Positions 34,949 through 42,737 of a DNA stretch of 64,000 bases are shown one piece after another. Source of the stretch: Synechococcus sp. PROS-U-1 (GTDB lineage Bacteria > Cyanobacteriota > Cyanobacteriia > PCC-6307 > Cyanobiaceae); the NCBI RefSeq assembly GCF_014279755.1, contig NZ_CP047951.1:806001-870000 (forward strand), given 5' to 3'. The notes beneath the pieces are model-generated. The model made no database searches, was not told where the DNA came from, and saw only the letters and a list, made by a program, of their open reading frames with translations. The position numbers were made by a program, and so were the translations under genes. The stretch's first letter is position 1. Every line of letters starts with the position of its first letter.

Positions 34949-35630
34949 AGCCCACACCGCGCACGGTGTGGAGCAATTGCGCTTCCCCTTTCGCTTCCAC
35001 CTTTTTGCGCAGGTAGCCCATGTAGACGTCGAGGGTGTTGGGGTCGCCAACAAAAGGAGCACCCCACACGGCATCCAGAATCGTTTGGCGCGACTGCACT
35101 TCATCGGCATTCCGCACCAGGAACAGCAGCAGTTCAAACTCCCGCTGCGAGAGCGCAATGCCGCGCTCTCCCCGCTGAACGCAGCGTTCGATCGGATCCA
35201 GCATTAGATCACCGAGCGCAATGCCGCTGGCTTCGCCGCGCGCGTCTTGTTCATAGCCGCCGCGACGCAGCCGGGCCCGCACCCGGGCGTGCAGTTCCTT
35301 GAGGTTGAACGGCTTGGTCAGGTAGTCGTCCACGCCTGCGTCGAGCGCCTGAACCCGCTCGTCCACATCGTCGCGGGCGGTGAGCATCAACACCGGGGTG
35401 GTGTTGCCGCTGCTGCGCAGCCGGCGGCAGAGCTCCACGCCGGAGAAGTCCGGCAACGTCCAATCCAGCACTACCAGGTCGAACTGTTCCTGGCGCCAAC
35501 GCAGCAGAGCGTCCTGGCCGTTGTCGCAGCCGATGCACTGATGGCCGGCGACGCTGAGTTCCTCGATCAGGAACCGCAGCAGTTCGGGGTCGTCATCGAC
35601 GATCAGCAGCCGGCTCGGCTCCGGGCTCAA
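34917..35630 (-). CDS. OmpR/PhoB-family response regulator
   Basis: 237 residues, apparently from TTG 35630; no ATG or GTG lies in frame upstream nearby. Receiver domain: acidic pocket LLIVDDDPEL, phospho-aspartate D56 in LVVLDWTLPD, and the conserved lysine in DDYLTKPFNLKEL. C-terminal winged-helix DNA-binding domain: LSQREFELLLFLVRN, then LDVYMGYLRKKVEAKG and HTVRGVGFMA. It is a close-packed tail-to-tail partner of the 33659 kinase. Confidence 0.93.
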   Translation of the reverse strand: MSPEPSRLLIVDDDPELLRFLIEELSVAGHQCIGCDNGQDALLRWRQEQFDLVVLDWTLPDFSGVELCRRLRSSGNTTPVLMLTARDDVDERVQALDAGVDDYLTKPFNLKELHARVRARLRRGGYEQDARGEASGIALGDLMLDPIERCVQRGERGIALSQREFELLLFLVRNADEVQSRQTILDAVWGAPFVGDPNTLDVYMGYLRKKVEAKGEAQLLHTVRGVGFMARVGEPKS

Positions 35631-35705
35631 AGGCTGGATGCAATCACTTCAGGCTAAGTCGGCCCTCCAGCGGGGAATGCTTCATCCAGTGTTCGTTGCC
35701 CTTGG

Positions 35706-36119
35706 ATGCGATTGCCTGATCCACAGCAGCGGGGGTTTGCCCTGCCCCTGGCGCTCACCACTTCGGCGCTGCTCTTGCTCAGCAGTTTGTCGTTGCAGAC
35801 CCTCGCCCTGCATGTGCGGCAGCGCAGCCATCAGGCGCTGGCTATCGCTCAGACCCGCGATGCCGAGCGTTCGGTGGCGATGGCCTTTCAACAGCACGCG
35901 GTTGGGGCTCATGCCTGTTTGTTGGCGTTGCCCTCGTCGGAGTGGGAGGGATTTGAGCCTTGCCCTGGGGTGAACCCTGCGCTGCTTCAATCCGGCCGCG
36001 TCGTGGATCGCGACTGGGAGCTAATGCATTGGCAACCCCACGGTGTGCGAGCTGGAACCCTGCAGCTGCGTTGGAGTGATGGCCGTCAGAGCAAGTTGGA
36101 TCTGGAGCTGCTGCCATGA
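35706..36119 (+). CDS. Minor prepilin, PilX-like
   Basis: 137 residues. Short leader MRLPDPQQRG, then FALPLALTTSALLLLSSLSLQTLAL with no Glu+5, the PilX/GspK pattern. A compact head of about 90 residues has two cysteines (AHACLLALP, FEPCPGV). It starts a four-gene plus-strand run in which every junction overlaps (4, 11 and 8 bp), so the set is made as a unit. The order PilX-, PilV-, FimT-, PilW-like resembles the minor pilin operons of other type IVa systems. Confidence 0.8.
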   Translation: MRLPDPQQRGFALPLALTTSALLLLSSLSLQTLALHVRQRSHQALAIAQTRDAERSVAMAFQQHAVGAHACLLALPSSEWEGFEPCPGVNPALLQSGRVVDRDWELMHWQPHGVRAGTLQLRWSDGRQSKLDLELLP

Positions 36120-36523
36120 CGTTCACGGAAGTTGTTGTGTCTGCTGTGATCCTGGGGATCAGCAGCCAGGTGTCTCTTCAGGGGTGGTCGCGCACCAGCC
36201 AGGCCACCGCCTCCTCGGCACGCACCGATCAGCAGGTGCGGTTGCTGGAGCAACGGCTCCTGGCCAGTCGGCGTGCCTTGGCCAGTGCTCTCGTTGTTGA
36301 TGCTGATTGCCGTTGGGATCGTGAGGCGGTAGCCGGTGTTCTCAAGGGCTTGTCCAAAGACGCCAACCTTGAAACGTCATGGCGTTTTGAACCGTCAGCC
36401 GATGGTCTTTGGCTGGTCGTTGAGCTGAAGGATCCTGATGTTGCAAAGGCGTTCAAGCGCAGCCAGTTGGTCACCCCAGCGGGGCTGGGACATTGCTCGC
36501 GGGAGGTCAGCGATGCCCAGTGA
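36116..36523 (+). CDS. PilV-like pilin lacking a leader peptide
   Basis: 135 residues. The protein begins MTFTEVVVSAVILGISSQ: the initiator methionine stands where the first mature residue of a pilin would be, and glutamate is at position 5. Upstream in frame there are twelve sense codons after a TGA and no start codon, so no prepilin leader can be added by normal initiation. The rest is an ordinary minor-pilin head with two cysteines (DADCRWD, GHCSREV). ATGA overlap with the PilX-like gene. It may enter the membrane without PilD cleavage. Confidence 0.75.
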   Translation: MTFTEVVVSAVILGISSQVSLQGWSRTSQATASSARTDQQVRLLEQRLLASRRALASALVVDADCRWDREAVAGVLKGLSKDANLETSWRFEPSADGLWLVVELKDPDVAKAFKRSQLVTPAGLGHCSREVSDAQ

Positions 36524-37055
36524 TCTGATGCGCTCTGGCTGGTCGAGGAGGAATCCGCCCAATGGCTTCAGCTTGGTGGAGTGCCTGGTGGTGGTGGCGC
36601 TGCTGGGGATCCTTGCGACCTTGGCCATCCCCAGCTCCAGTGCCGTGCAACGGCGCTTGGAGCTGGACAGCGCTTTGCGGCGGTTACGGGTGGGGCTCGA
36701 CCGGGGCCGAATGGCCGCCGAACGGGATCGCCAGCCCTGTGCCCTGGAACTCAGCGCGAATGGTTGGCAGCCGCCGCTGGCGGGCGATCTGCCGGCCTGC
36801 CGTGGGGGTATGACGCCCTTGGTTGAAACAGGTGAAGGAGAGCTGGAGTTGCGCAGCAACCTCCCGGATGCCGTTCGCTTCAGCACCAATGGATTGGTGC
36901 TCGATGGCGGCCTGGTGGTGGTGTCTCATCCCAGCCATGCCCAGGCCTTGTGTCTGGTGATCGGCCTGCCCCTGGGCATCAGCCGCAGTGGCGTCTACCG
37001 CGGTGATCCCAGGAGCGCCCTCAGCAGTGCCCTCTGCCAACCCAGCGATGCGTAG
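36513..37055 (+). CDS. Minor prepilin, FimT/GspH-like
   Basis: 180 residues from ATG 36513. Leader ending NPPNG and cleavage before FSLVECLVVVALLGILATLA, Glu+5 (E23). The body SSAVQRRLELDSALRRLRVGLDRGRMAAERDRQPCALEL is the characteristic FimT/GspH segment, followed by a beta-rich head. A start 25 codons upstream in the same frame is unlikely because it would cover most of the preceding gene's end. Overlaps the previous gene by 11 bp and the next by 8 bp. FimT-type pilins can bind DNA at the pilus tip in naturally competent bacteria. Confidence 0.85.
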   Translation: MPSDLMRSGWSRRNPPNGFSLVECLVVVALLGILATLAIPSSSAVQRRLELDSALRRLRVGLDRGRMAAERDRQPCALELSANGWQPPLAGDLPACRGGMTPLVETGEGELELRSNLPDAVRFSTNGLVLDGGLVVVSHPSHAQALCLVIGLPLGISRSGVYRGDPRSALSSALCQPSDA

Positions 37056-37593
37056 GCCTCTCCATGATCAGGGCTTCACGCTCGTGGAGTTGATGCTGGC
37101 TGCCCTGCTGGGCTGTCTGCTCTGTGGGGTGGTGTTTCAGCTCTTGTTCGCAGAAACCCGCCAGGGCGGCTCGTTGGCACAAAGCTTGCAGCTGAAGCAA
37201 TGGCAGCGCCGCACGCTTGAGCTGGTGAAAAGCGATCTGGAGCGTGCCTCCAGCTGGCAGATCGACCCTGATCCCTCCGGCAGCTGGCCCTGTGCCTTGG
37301 CCGGTCGGCAAGCCAGGCTCGCCATCACGCCAAGAGACGGCTCGGATCCTGTTGTGTACAGCATCGGACCAGCGCCATCGGCGATCTGGCGCAGGGATGT
37401 GTTGATGCGCTGCGGCCCTGCCTTTGATCTTCAGGGCGGGATTCGAGAGGGCAGCCGTTATCAGAACCGCGTTGTCTTGGATGGCGTGGATCGCTTTGCG
37501 CTCCATCAGCCCCTGGGATTGCCGGTGTTGCAGATGGAGCTGGAACAACGCACTCGCCTTGGTGGCCGTGTTCGCTCCCAGGGGGTGGGTTAG
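37048..37593 (+). CDS. Minor prepilin, PilW-like
   Basis: 181 residues from ATG 37048. Leader MRRPLHDQG, cleavage before FTLVELMLAALLGCLLCGVV, Glu+5 (E14). The segment SLQLKQWQRRTLELVKSDLERAS is PilW-like, and the head keeps two cysteines (SWPCALAG, LMRCGPAF). It completes the plus-strand minor pilin set. The last 4 bp overlap the stop end of the convergent small membrane-protein gene. Confidence 0.83.
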   Translation: MRRPLHDQGFTLVELMLAALLGCLLCGVVFQLLFAETRQGGSLAQSLQLKQWQRRTLELVKSDLERASSWQIDPDPSGSWPCALAGRQARLAITPRDGSDPVVYSIGPAPSAIWRRDVLMRCGPAFDLQGGIREGSRYQNRVVLDGVDRFALHQPLGLPVLQMELEQRTRLGGRVRSQGVG

Positions 37594-37943
37594 GGCTCCG
37601 TGATCGGCTCCGGCTCCGGTGCCATCAAGAAGAACACCGTCAACGCCACTTCCGACAGCGCCAGGAGCAGGTGATCCAGCCAGCCGAATTCCACGCCCAT
37701 GCCCATGGCAGTGATCCAACTGTTCACCACCACCATCACCATTGCAAAAATCGCCAACACCAGCGCAGGCAGAGACCGCAGCAAACGCCGTTGATCCCAG
37801 AGCGTCCACAGCAGAGGAATCAAAACAACCGTGCAGACACCGTGCAGGATGCGCATCGACACATCGCTGTGCATGTGCGGTGTGATCGCTGCCCAGAGGT
37901 TCACGGGGATCAGCAGCGAGCAGAACACCAGGAACGGAATCAT
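37590..37943 (-). CDS. Small three- or four-helix membrane protein co-transcribed with a kinase
   Basis: 117 residues with hydrophobic segments near residues 3-20, 31-47, 58-78 and 86-106, and a short acidic-proline tail (EPEPITEP). Its start overlaps the kinase stop by 4 bp (ATGA), so the two are co-translated. Histidines in TPHMHSDVSMRILHG might bind metal. I do not recognise the family; its pairing with a sensor kinase suggests an accessory or sensing role. Confidence 0.75.
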   Translation of the reverse strand: MIPFLVFCSLLIPVNLWAAITPHMHSDVSMRILHGVCTVVLIPLLWTLWDQRRLLRSLPALVLAIFAMVMVVVNSWITAMGMGVEFGWLDHLLLALSEVALTVFFLMAPEPEPITEP

Positions 37944-39346
37944 GACGGCAGGATCACGGTGAAGCAGCTGCCCTCGCCGAGGCGGCTGTGCACCTCAATG
38001 CTGCCGCCCATTCCCTCCACCAACAGCTTCACAACGGAAAGTCCTAAGCCGGAGCCTGTTTTTTCTGGGGCATTGCTGGCCCGTTGAAAGCGTTGGAAGA
38101 CCTGCCCCAGTTCTTGTTCAGGGATGCCGATGCCTTGATCGATCACATCGACCAAGGACGCATCGGTTGCATGCCGCAGCACCAGGCGGATGGGGGTGTT
38201 CTCAGGCGAATACTTGTCGGCGTTCTCGATCAGATCCAGCAGCACCTGCCGCAACCGTGGCGGGTCGGCATGGGCCATCGCATCGCGGGCCCTTGGATCG
38301 TCAGGAAGTTCCAGCAGCAGAGGGCGGTTCAAGGTGTTGCGGGCCAGATCCGCCACCTGTTCCAGTTGGTCGGTGAGGCGCACCGGCTCATTGGCGATGG
38401 CCAACTTGCCGGAGTCACTGCGGGACAGGTCGAGGAGATCGTCCAGCAGCCGGCGCATGCGGATGCTTTCCTCTTCTGCGGTCTGCAGCCCTTTCACCTG
38501 TTCGGGGCTCAGATTGTTGGCGCGTTTGATGGTGCGGTGCAAATAGCCCTGCACGATCGTGAGGGGCGTGCGCAGTTCGTGGCTCACGGCGCTCACGAAC
38601 TGGCGTTGCTGACTCCAGGACTGGGCCAGCCGTTCCAACAGGCTGTTGTAGGTGCGGCTCAGCTGCATCACTTCGATGGGCCCCTGATCCAGCTGCAATT
38701 TGGCGTTGGCGAGGGTGTCAGCCGTTACTTGGGACGTGGCGGCATTCAGCTGATCGAGCGGCTGAACCACGCGTCGCACCACCCAGCTCACGCTGAGCAG
38801 GGTGATTGCCAGGCAGCTGCCCCAGACCATGATCATCAACCCCAGGTAGTTGTTCAGTGCCTGGAGATTGCTGCTCACGCTCTGTGCCATCCAGAGGCGA
38901 GACCCATCAGGGAATTGCTTCACCAGTTCCGTGAGCAGCCGTTGATTCTTGAAATCGATCGTGCGCTGCAGCCCAGGCTCACGGCCTGGGTTGGTGGCCA
39001 TCGCCGTTTGCAGGGTGGCATCCGACAGGGAGGTGTGGATCCGCGGCCGCACCAGCACGCCGTCGTTGCGTTCGATCCAAAGGCTGGTGTTCAGGCTGGA
39101 GTGGAACAGCAGCTCCTGTTCAAGACGGGCTGGATTGTTTTGCAGATCCGTGATGGCGTCGTCGCAGAGGTCGATGCCCTGGCGGGCCAACTGCCGGTCG
39201 TTGGCCAGCAGATTCCGCTGACCGATCAACAAGCCCACCGACGAAGCCCCGGTGAAACCGAGAAAGACAACGAGATAGGTGGCCAGCTGAAGCTGGCCTT
39301 GGAGGCTGCCGAGGAGCCGTTGTCGCCAGCGGTAACGGGACGCCAT
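37940..39346 (-). CDS. Membrane sensor histidine kinase with HAMP domain
   Basis: 468 residues from ATG 39346. Two transmembrane helices (about 20-42 and 170-192) flank a periplasmic sensor of about 125 residues; HAMP follows (VVQPLDQLNAATSQVTADTL). Kinase motifs: FVSAVSHELRTPLTIVQG (H), DLIENADKYS (N), DVIDQGIGIPEQE (G1), KTGSGLGLSVVKLL (G2). No regulator gene adjoins it, so its partner is elsewhere or is the 34917 regulator. Divergent from the permease gene with 29 bp between starts. Confidence 0.93.
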   Translation of the reverse strand: MASRYRWRQRLLGSLQGQLQLATYLVVFLGFTGASSVGLLIGQRNLLANDRQLARQGIDLCDDAITDLQNNPARLEQELLFHSSLNTSLWIERNDGVLVRPRIHTSLSDATLQTAMATNPGREPGLQRTIDFKNQRLLTELVKQFPDGSRLWMAQSVSSNLQALNNYLGLMIMVWGSCLAITLLSVSWVVRRVVQPLDQLNAATSQVTADTLANAKLQLDQGPIEVMQLSRTYNSLLERLAQSWSQQRQFVSAVSHELRTPLTIVQGYLHRTIKRANNLSPEQVKGLQTAEEESIRMRRLLDDLLDLSRSDSGKLAIANEPVRLTDQLEQVADLARNTLNRPLLLELPDDPRARDAMAHADPPRLRQVLLDLIENADKYSPENTPIRLVLRHATDASLVDVIDQGIGIPEQELGQVFQRFQRASNAPEKTGSGLGLSVVKLLVEGMGGSIEVHSRLGEGSCFTVILPS

Positions 39347-39375
39347 GACTTCATTGTTCCGCGGTTCGGGAGACA

Positions 39376-40248
39376 ATGCATCTGCCCGAGGCCAACTTGC
39401 CCGTGACCCGTAGCCTCTCCACCCGCATGGCCCGCTGGGGGGTGGTGATCGTGGGGATCTACCTCTTGGTGGCGTTGATCACGCCGTTGCTGGTGAGTAT
39501 CGGGATCCTTCCGGATGCCAATGCAGGCCTGGAGAACCCGATTTATTCCGGTCCCAGCTGGACCCATTGGTGCGGCACCGATCGGCTGGGTCGTGATGTC
39601 TGTGTGCGCACCATGGCGGGCAGTGGGGTGGCCCTTCAGGTGGTGCTCCTGGCGGTTGGCTTGGCGTTGTTGGTTGGTGTGCCCCTGGGCATGGTGAGTG
39701 GTTATTTCGGTGGAGCTGTTGATCGCCTGATGGTGCTGCTGATGGACACGCTCTACACCCTGCCGGTGTTGTTGCTGTCGGTGGTGTTGGCGTTTCTTCT
39801 GGGCAAGGGAATTCCCAATGCGGCGGCAGCGTTGTGTGTGGTGTATGTGCCGCAGTACTTCCGGGTGGTGCGCAACCAAACCGCCCAGGTCAAAAGCGAG
39901 CTGTTTGTGGAAGCGGCCCAAAGCCTTGGGGCGGGGCCGCTTTGGATCCTGCGGCGTTATTTGTTCCGCAACGTGATCACTTCCGTGCCGGTGCTGCTCA
40001 CCCTCAATGCCGCCGATGCGGTGCTGGTGCTGGGGGGACTGGGGTTTCTGGGCCTAGGCCTGCCGGAGACCGTGCCCGAATGGGGTGGTGATCTCAATCT
40101 GGCGCTTGCTGCGGTGCCCACCGGGGTGTGGTGGACGGCGTTGTTCCCAGGCCTGGCGATGTTTGTTTTGGTGCTGGGTCTGTCCTTCCTTGGGGAAGGC
40201 ATTGAGGCCTGGGTGAGCGGCGGCGAAGCCAGGCCCGCGTCAGACTGA
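39376..40248 (+). CDS. ABC transporter permease, dipeptide/nickel (DppC/OppC) family
   Basis: 290 residues, six transmembrane helices. N-terminal OppC-type first helix, the family segment WCGTDRLGRDVCVRTMAGS, and the EAA loop EAAQSLGAGPLWILRRYLF that contacts the ATPase. No DppB, ATPase or binding protein lies next to it, so partners are encoded elsewhere. In marine Synechococcus such scattered Dpp-like permeases exist; the transported compound (peptide, opine or metal chelate) is not known from sequence. Confidence 0.93.
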   Translation: MHLPEANLPVTRSLSTRMARWGVVIVGIYLLVALITPLLVSIGILPDANAGLENPIYSGPSWTHWCGTDRLGRDVCVRTMAGSGVALQVVLLAVGLALLVGVPLGMVSGYFGGAVDRLMVLLMDTLYTLPVLLLSVVLAFLLGKGIPNAAAALCVVYVPQYFRVVRNQTAQVKSELFVEAAQSLGAGPLWILRRYLFRNVITSVPVLLTLNAADAVLVLGGLGFLGLGLPETVPEWGGDLNLALAAVPTGVWWTALFPGLAMFVLVLGLSFLGEGIEAWVSGGEARPASD

Positions 40249-40267
40249 TGCCATTGGCACGGGTGTG

Positions 40268-40483
40268 ATGGCCTGGTGGATCAGCTTGATGTTGCTGGGC
40301 ATGGCCGCGTTGCTCTGGAAGAAGAGCTGCGACAGCAGGGATGATGTGATCGCTCTGCTCGAAAAAATCCTGGCCACCACCTTGGTGATGGTGGTGGTTC
40401 TGGTCAGCCGCAATCTGCTGCTGGAAGCGGCGGCGCTGATCGCTGCAGTTCAGTTGCCTGGCGTGCAGCGGCGGCCGCGCTGA
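40268..40483 (+). CDS. Small membrane protein (hypothetical)
   Basis: 71 residues from ATG 40268. Two hydrophobic segments (about 2-16 and 34-56) around KKSCDSRDDVIALLEKILATT. It begins 19 bp after the permease stop, so it may share that transcript. Unknown family. Convergent with the following small minus-strand gene, with only 2 bp between stops. Confidence 0.6.
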   Translation: MAWWISLMLLGMAALLWKKSCDSRDDVIALLEKILATTLVMVVVLVSRNLLLEAAALIAAVQLPGVQRRPR

Positions 40484-40485
40484 TC

Positions 40486-40659
40486 TCAGGCTTGTTTCGG
40501 GGCCTTCACTTCTCGGATCGAAATCCGGCAAGAGCTGGGGAAGATGGCGTGGGCCGCCTCTACTGCATGGCTGAGATCGTCGGACTGGAGCATTTCCTCG
40601 CCCCACTCGTGGCCGCAGTGATAGGTGACCGCGTACTGGTGCAGCTGTTTGTTGTCCAT
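40486..40659 (-). CDS. Small conserved-looking hypothetical protein
   Basis: 57 residues from ATG 40659: MDNKQLHQYAVTYHCGHEW, then EEMLQSDDLSHAVEAAHAIFP and CRISIREVKAP. The alternating beta-alpha-beta pattern and a His-rich CGHEW motif look like a genuine small fold. Function unknown. The next gene on this strand upstream is trmH, 63 bp away. Confidence 0.65.
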   Translation of the reverse strand: MDNKQLHQYAVTYHCGHEWGEEMLQSDDLSHAVEAAHAIFPSSCRISIREVKAPKQA

Positions 40660-40722
40660 TGCTGACAATCCGCTGCTTTGGTTATGGCCCAGGGTTCGCG
40701 GAGATACAAGTGTTTTTTCGGA

Positions 40723-41412
40723 TCAGCAGCGCAGCTTCACAGTCCGAGGCAGCTCCTCCATCAGTTCGCCCTCGTCAGTCAAGGCGGGATAAGGCTTTTG
40801 CTGCTCCTGGCACCAGCGGGCCACCTCGGGATAGCACCACTCGAATAGCAACTGCTGGTACTGCTCTGGCTTGAGCCCTTCCCCCTGGGTCGGTGCCAGG
40901 CCAGCGGCCTGGCGTTGGCGCAGCGCCTCAAACAACAGGGTCGCGGTGGCGACCGAGACATTCAGTGACTGCACCATGCCGCGCATGGGGATGAACAGCG
41001 CTTCATCCATCAAGTCTCTTGCTTTATCGGTCAGACCCCATTTCTCCGCGCCGAGCACAAAGGCGGTGGGGCCAGTGAAGTCGCAGTCCCGATAGTCCTT
41101 GGCATTCACGCCCAGATGGGTCCCGTAGAGGCGGAACCCCCGTTCTTTCAAGCAGCGGATGGCTGTTTCGGTATCGGGGTGGTCGTGAAGAGGCACCCAT
41201 TTCTGGCTGCCCTGGGCCGTGCTGTTGAACGTTCGCGGGCGTCCCTCGAAGCTCACCGCGTGGGCTTCGAGGGCTCCGACGGCATCACAGCTGCGCAGGA
41301 TGGCGGAGAGGTTGTGGGGTTTCTCCACGTGCTCGAGCAGCACCGTGAGATCCGCCATCCGGTGGTTCAGCACGGATTTCAGCCGCTCAAACCGTCGCGG
41401 CAGCAGGGGCAT
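40723..41412 (-). CDS. trmH: tRNA (guanosine-18-2'-O)-methyltransferase TrmH
   Basis: SPOUT methyltransferase that methylates Gm18 in the D-loop of tRNAs, using SAM and a knotted active site. 229 residues with motif 1 VEKPHNLSAILRSCDAVG, motif 2 FVLGAEKWGLTDKARDLMDEALFIPM and motif 3 SLNVSVATATLLFEALRQR, plus the TrmH C-terminal extension. The N-terminal RFERLKSVLNHRMADLTVLLE is TrmH- rather than RlmB-like. Confidence 0.95.
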   Translation of the reverse strand: MPLLPRRFERLKSVLNHRMADLTVLLEHVEKPHNLSAILRSCDAVGALEAHAVSFEGRPRTFNSTAQGSQKWVPLHDHPDTETAIRCLKERGFRLYGTHLGVNAKDYRDCDFTGPTAFVLGAEKWGLTDKARDLMDEALFIPMRGMVQSLNVSVATATLLFEALRQRQAAGLAPTQGEGLKPEQYQQLLFEWCYPEVARWCQEQQKPYPALTDEGELMEELPRTVKLRC

Positions 41413-41427
41413 GGGCGATGAATCGAG

Positions 41428-42339
41428 TTAGAGCAGAAGATTGGAGTCCTTCAGTGCTTTGGTTCCCGGCAGGGCAATCGAGAAGTCTGCGCTTCCGTCG
41501 CCATCCAGATCCAGCTCAAGGAGCCCTTTCTTGAACCGTACGTCTCCGGCGGCACCGGAGAACTTGTCCGCCCCGATGAAGGAGAGGTCAGCGTCGAGGG
41601 CGCGCAGGTTGATTTTGTCTTTTTTCCCGAAGCCGTAGATGCTGTCGTTCTCACTTTTGCCGGCGGGTGAGTCGTTGATGTCGGTGTAGACGAAACGGTT
41701 CTTGCCGCCACCACCAATCAACACATCGGCGCCGCCTGCCCCTACCAGTTTGTCGTTTCCATTCAGGCCAACGAGCAGATCCTTGCTGTTGTCTCCGATC
41801 AGCCGATCGGCGCTGTCGAGGCCAATCTTCACTGCATTGAGCTCATTCAACGCCTCAGGTGTCAGACCAAGCTTTTTCGTGTTAACTCCGAAGTCTTTCA
41901 GTTGGGTGAATTTGGGATCGGAACTGGCTGTTTTCTGTGAGGCAACAACTTCAACCGTGAAGACAAGATCGCTGTTGGGCGGAATGCTGTCACCAGAACC
42001 CTCTTTGCCGTAGGCCTGTTTGGCTGGAATGGTTATCTCTACAACCTCCCCCACACGTCGGTTTTGTTTAAACGCTTCGTCCATCCCTGGGATAACAGTG
42101 CCTCCACCGACAACAAAATTCAGTAAGGGCTTTTGTTTTGGTTCAAGCAGCGTCTTGCTGTTCAGTTGCACATAGCTTGGGCTTGGAGTGGAAACTGCAA
42201 ACGATTTGAAGTCGTAATTGGCATCAAACTGTTTGCCATTCTTGAGTAATTTTCCAGCATACCAAGCGTAAATTGTGTCTCCTTCGGAAATTTTGGCCCC
42301 TTTTGATGTACGCAAAACCGTGGTTTTGAGCTTGGTCAT
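41428..42339 (-). CDS. FKBP-type peptidyl-prolyl isomerase fused to an RTX calcium-binding tail
   Basis: 303 residues from ATG 42339. Residues about 15-135 are an FKBP domain: GDTIYAWYAGKLLKNGKQFDANYD, then FVVGGGTVIPGMDEAFKQNRRVGEVVEI (in separate conserved blocks), IPAKQAYGKEGSG and IPPNSDLVFTVEVV. Residues about 178-212 are RTX nonapeptides (LIGDNSKDLLVGLNGNDKL, GAGGADVLIGGGG), then a beta-rich terminal domain ending ALKDSNLLL. No signal peptide. A proline isomerase exported by a type I system would fold or modify other extracellular RTX proteins; this is inference. The start lies 20 bp from the divergent ATL gene. Confidence 0.85.
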   Translation of the reverse strand: MTKLKTTVLRTSKGAKISEGDTIYAWYAGKLLKNGKQFDANYDFKSFAVSTPSPSYVQLNSKTLLEPKQKPLLNFVVGGGTVIPGMDEAFKQNRRVGEVVEITIPAKQAYGKEGSGDSIPPNSDLVFTVEVVASQKTASSDPKFTQLKDFGVNTKKLGLTPEALNELNAVKIGLDSADRLIGDNSKDLLVGLNGNDKLVGAGGADVLIGGGGKNRFVYTDINDSPAGKSENDSIYGFGKKDKINLRALDADLSFIGADKFSGAAGDVRFKKGLLELDLDGDGSADFSIALPGTKALKDSNLLL

Positions 42340-42359
42340 AGCGGGTTGCTTGCGTTGCA

Positions 42360-42734
42360 ATGCTTTTACTCTGGCGACGTTTTTCGTTTCTGCAGCTGGA
42401 TTCCCCACAGACGTTTGATCAGCGGGTCTGGAGTGAGGTGACTCGCATCCCGCATGGGCGGTTGGCCACCTATGGCCAGATCGCCGACTTGATCGGTGCC
42501 TATGGCTGTGCGCGTCAGGTTGGCTGGGCGCTGCGTCGCCTCAAGCTCCCTTCAACCGTGCCCTGGCACCGTGTTGTGAATGCGCAGGGGCGGATTTCGA
42601 TGAGCCTCAGTCGTGAAGGAAGTGACTGGATGCAGCGCGAGCTGCTCATGGCAGAGGGCATTCCGGTGGATGTGGAAGGACGCTTGCCGCTGCGTCAGTT
42701 CCTCTGGTACTCGGACGCCCATGCTGGGGATTGA
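42360..42734 (+). CDS. Alkyltransferase-like protein (ATL, MGMT family)
   Basis: 124 residues, the DNA-binding domain of O6-alkylguanine alkyltransferases: VWSEVTRIPHGRLATYGQIADLIG, helix-turn-helix arginine finger ARQVGWALRR, and the active-site position reading VPWHRVVNAQG. Tryptophan replaces the alkyl-acceptor cysteine of PCHRV, so it cannot transfer alkyl groups; ATL proteins instead flag the lesion for nucleotide excision repair. ATG 42360 is the first start; a later one might be used given the tight divergent spacing. rsmB follows 4 bp after the stop. Confidence 0.9.
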   Translation: MLLLWRRFSFLQLDSPQTFDQRVWSEVTRIPHGRLATYGQIADLIGAYGCARQVGWALRRLKLPSTVPWHRVVNAQGRISMSLSREGSDWMQRELLMAEGIPVDVEGRLPLRQFLWYSDAHAGD

Positions 42735-42737
42735 TGC

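Noticed and set aside
37021-37809. Long minus-strand frame opposite the PilW-like gene
   Set aside because: It lies across the supported plus-strand pilin and minus small membrane gene in another frame and has a low-complexity peptide.
38084-39406. 440-codon plus-strand frame opposite the second kinase
   Set aside because: Antisense shadow of a clear histidine kinase.
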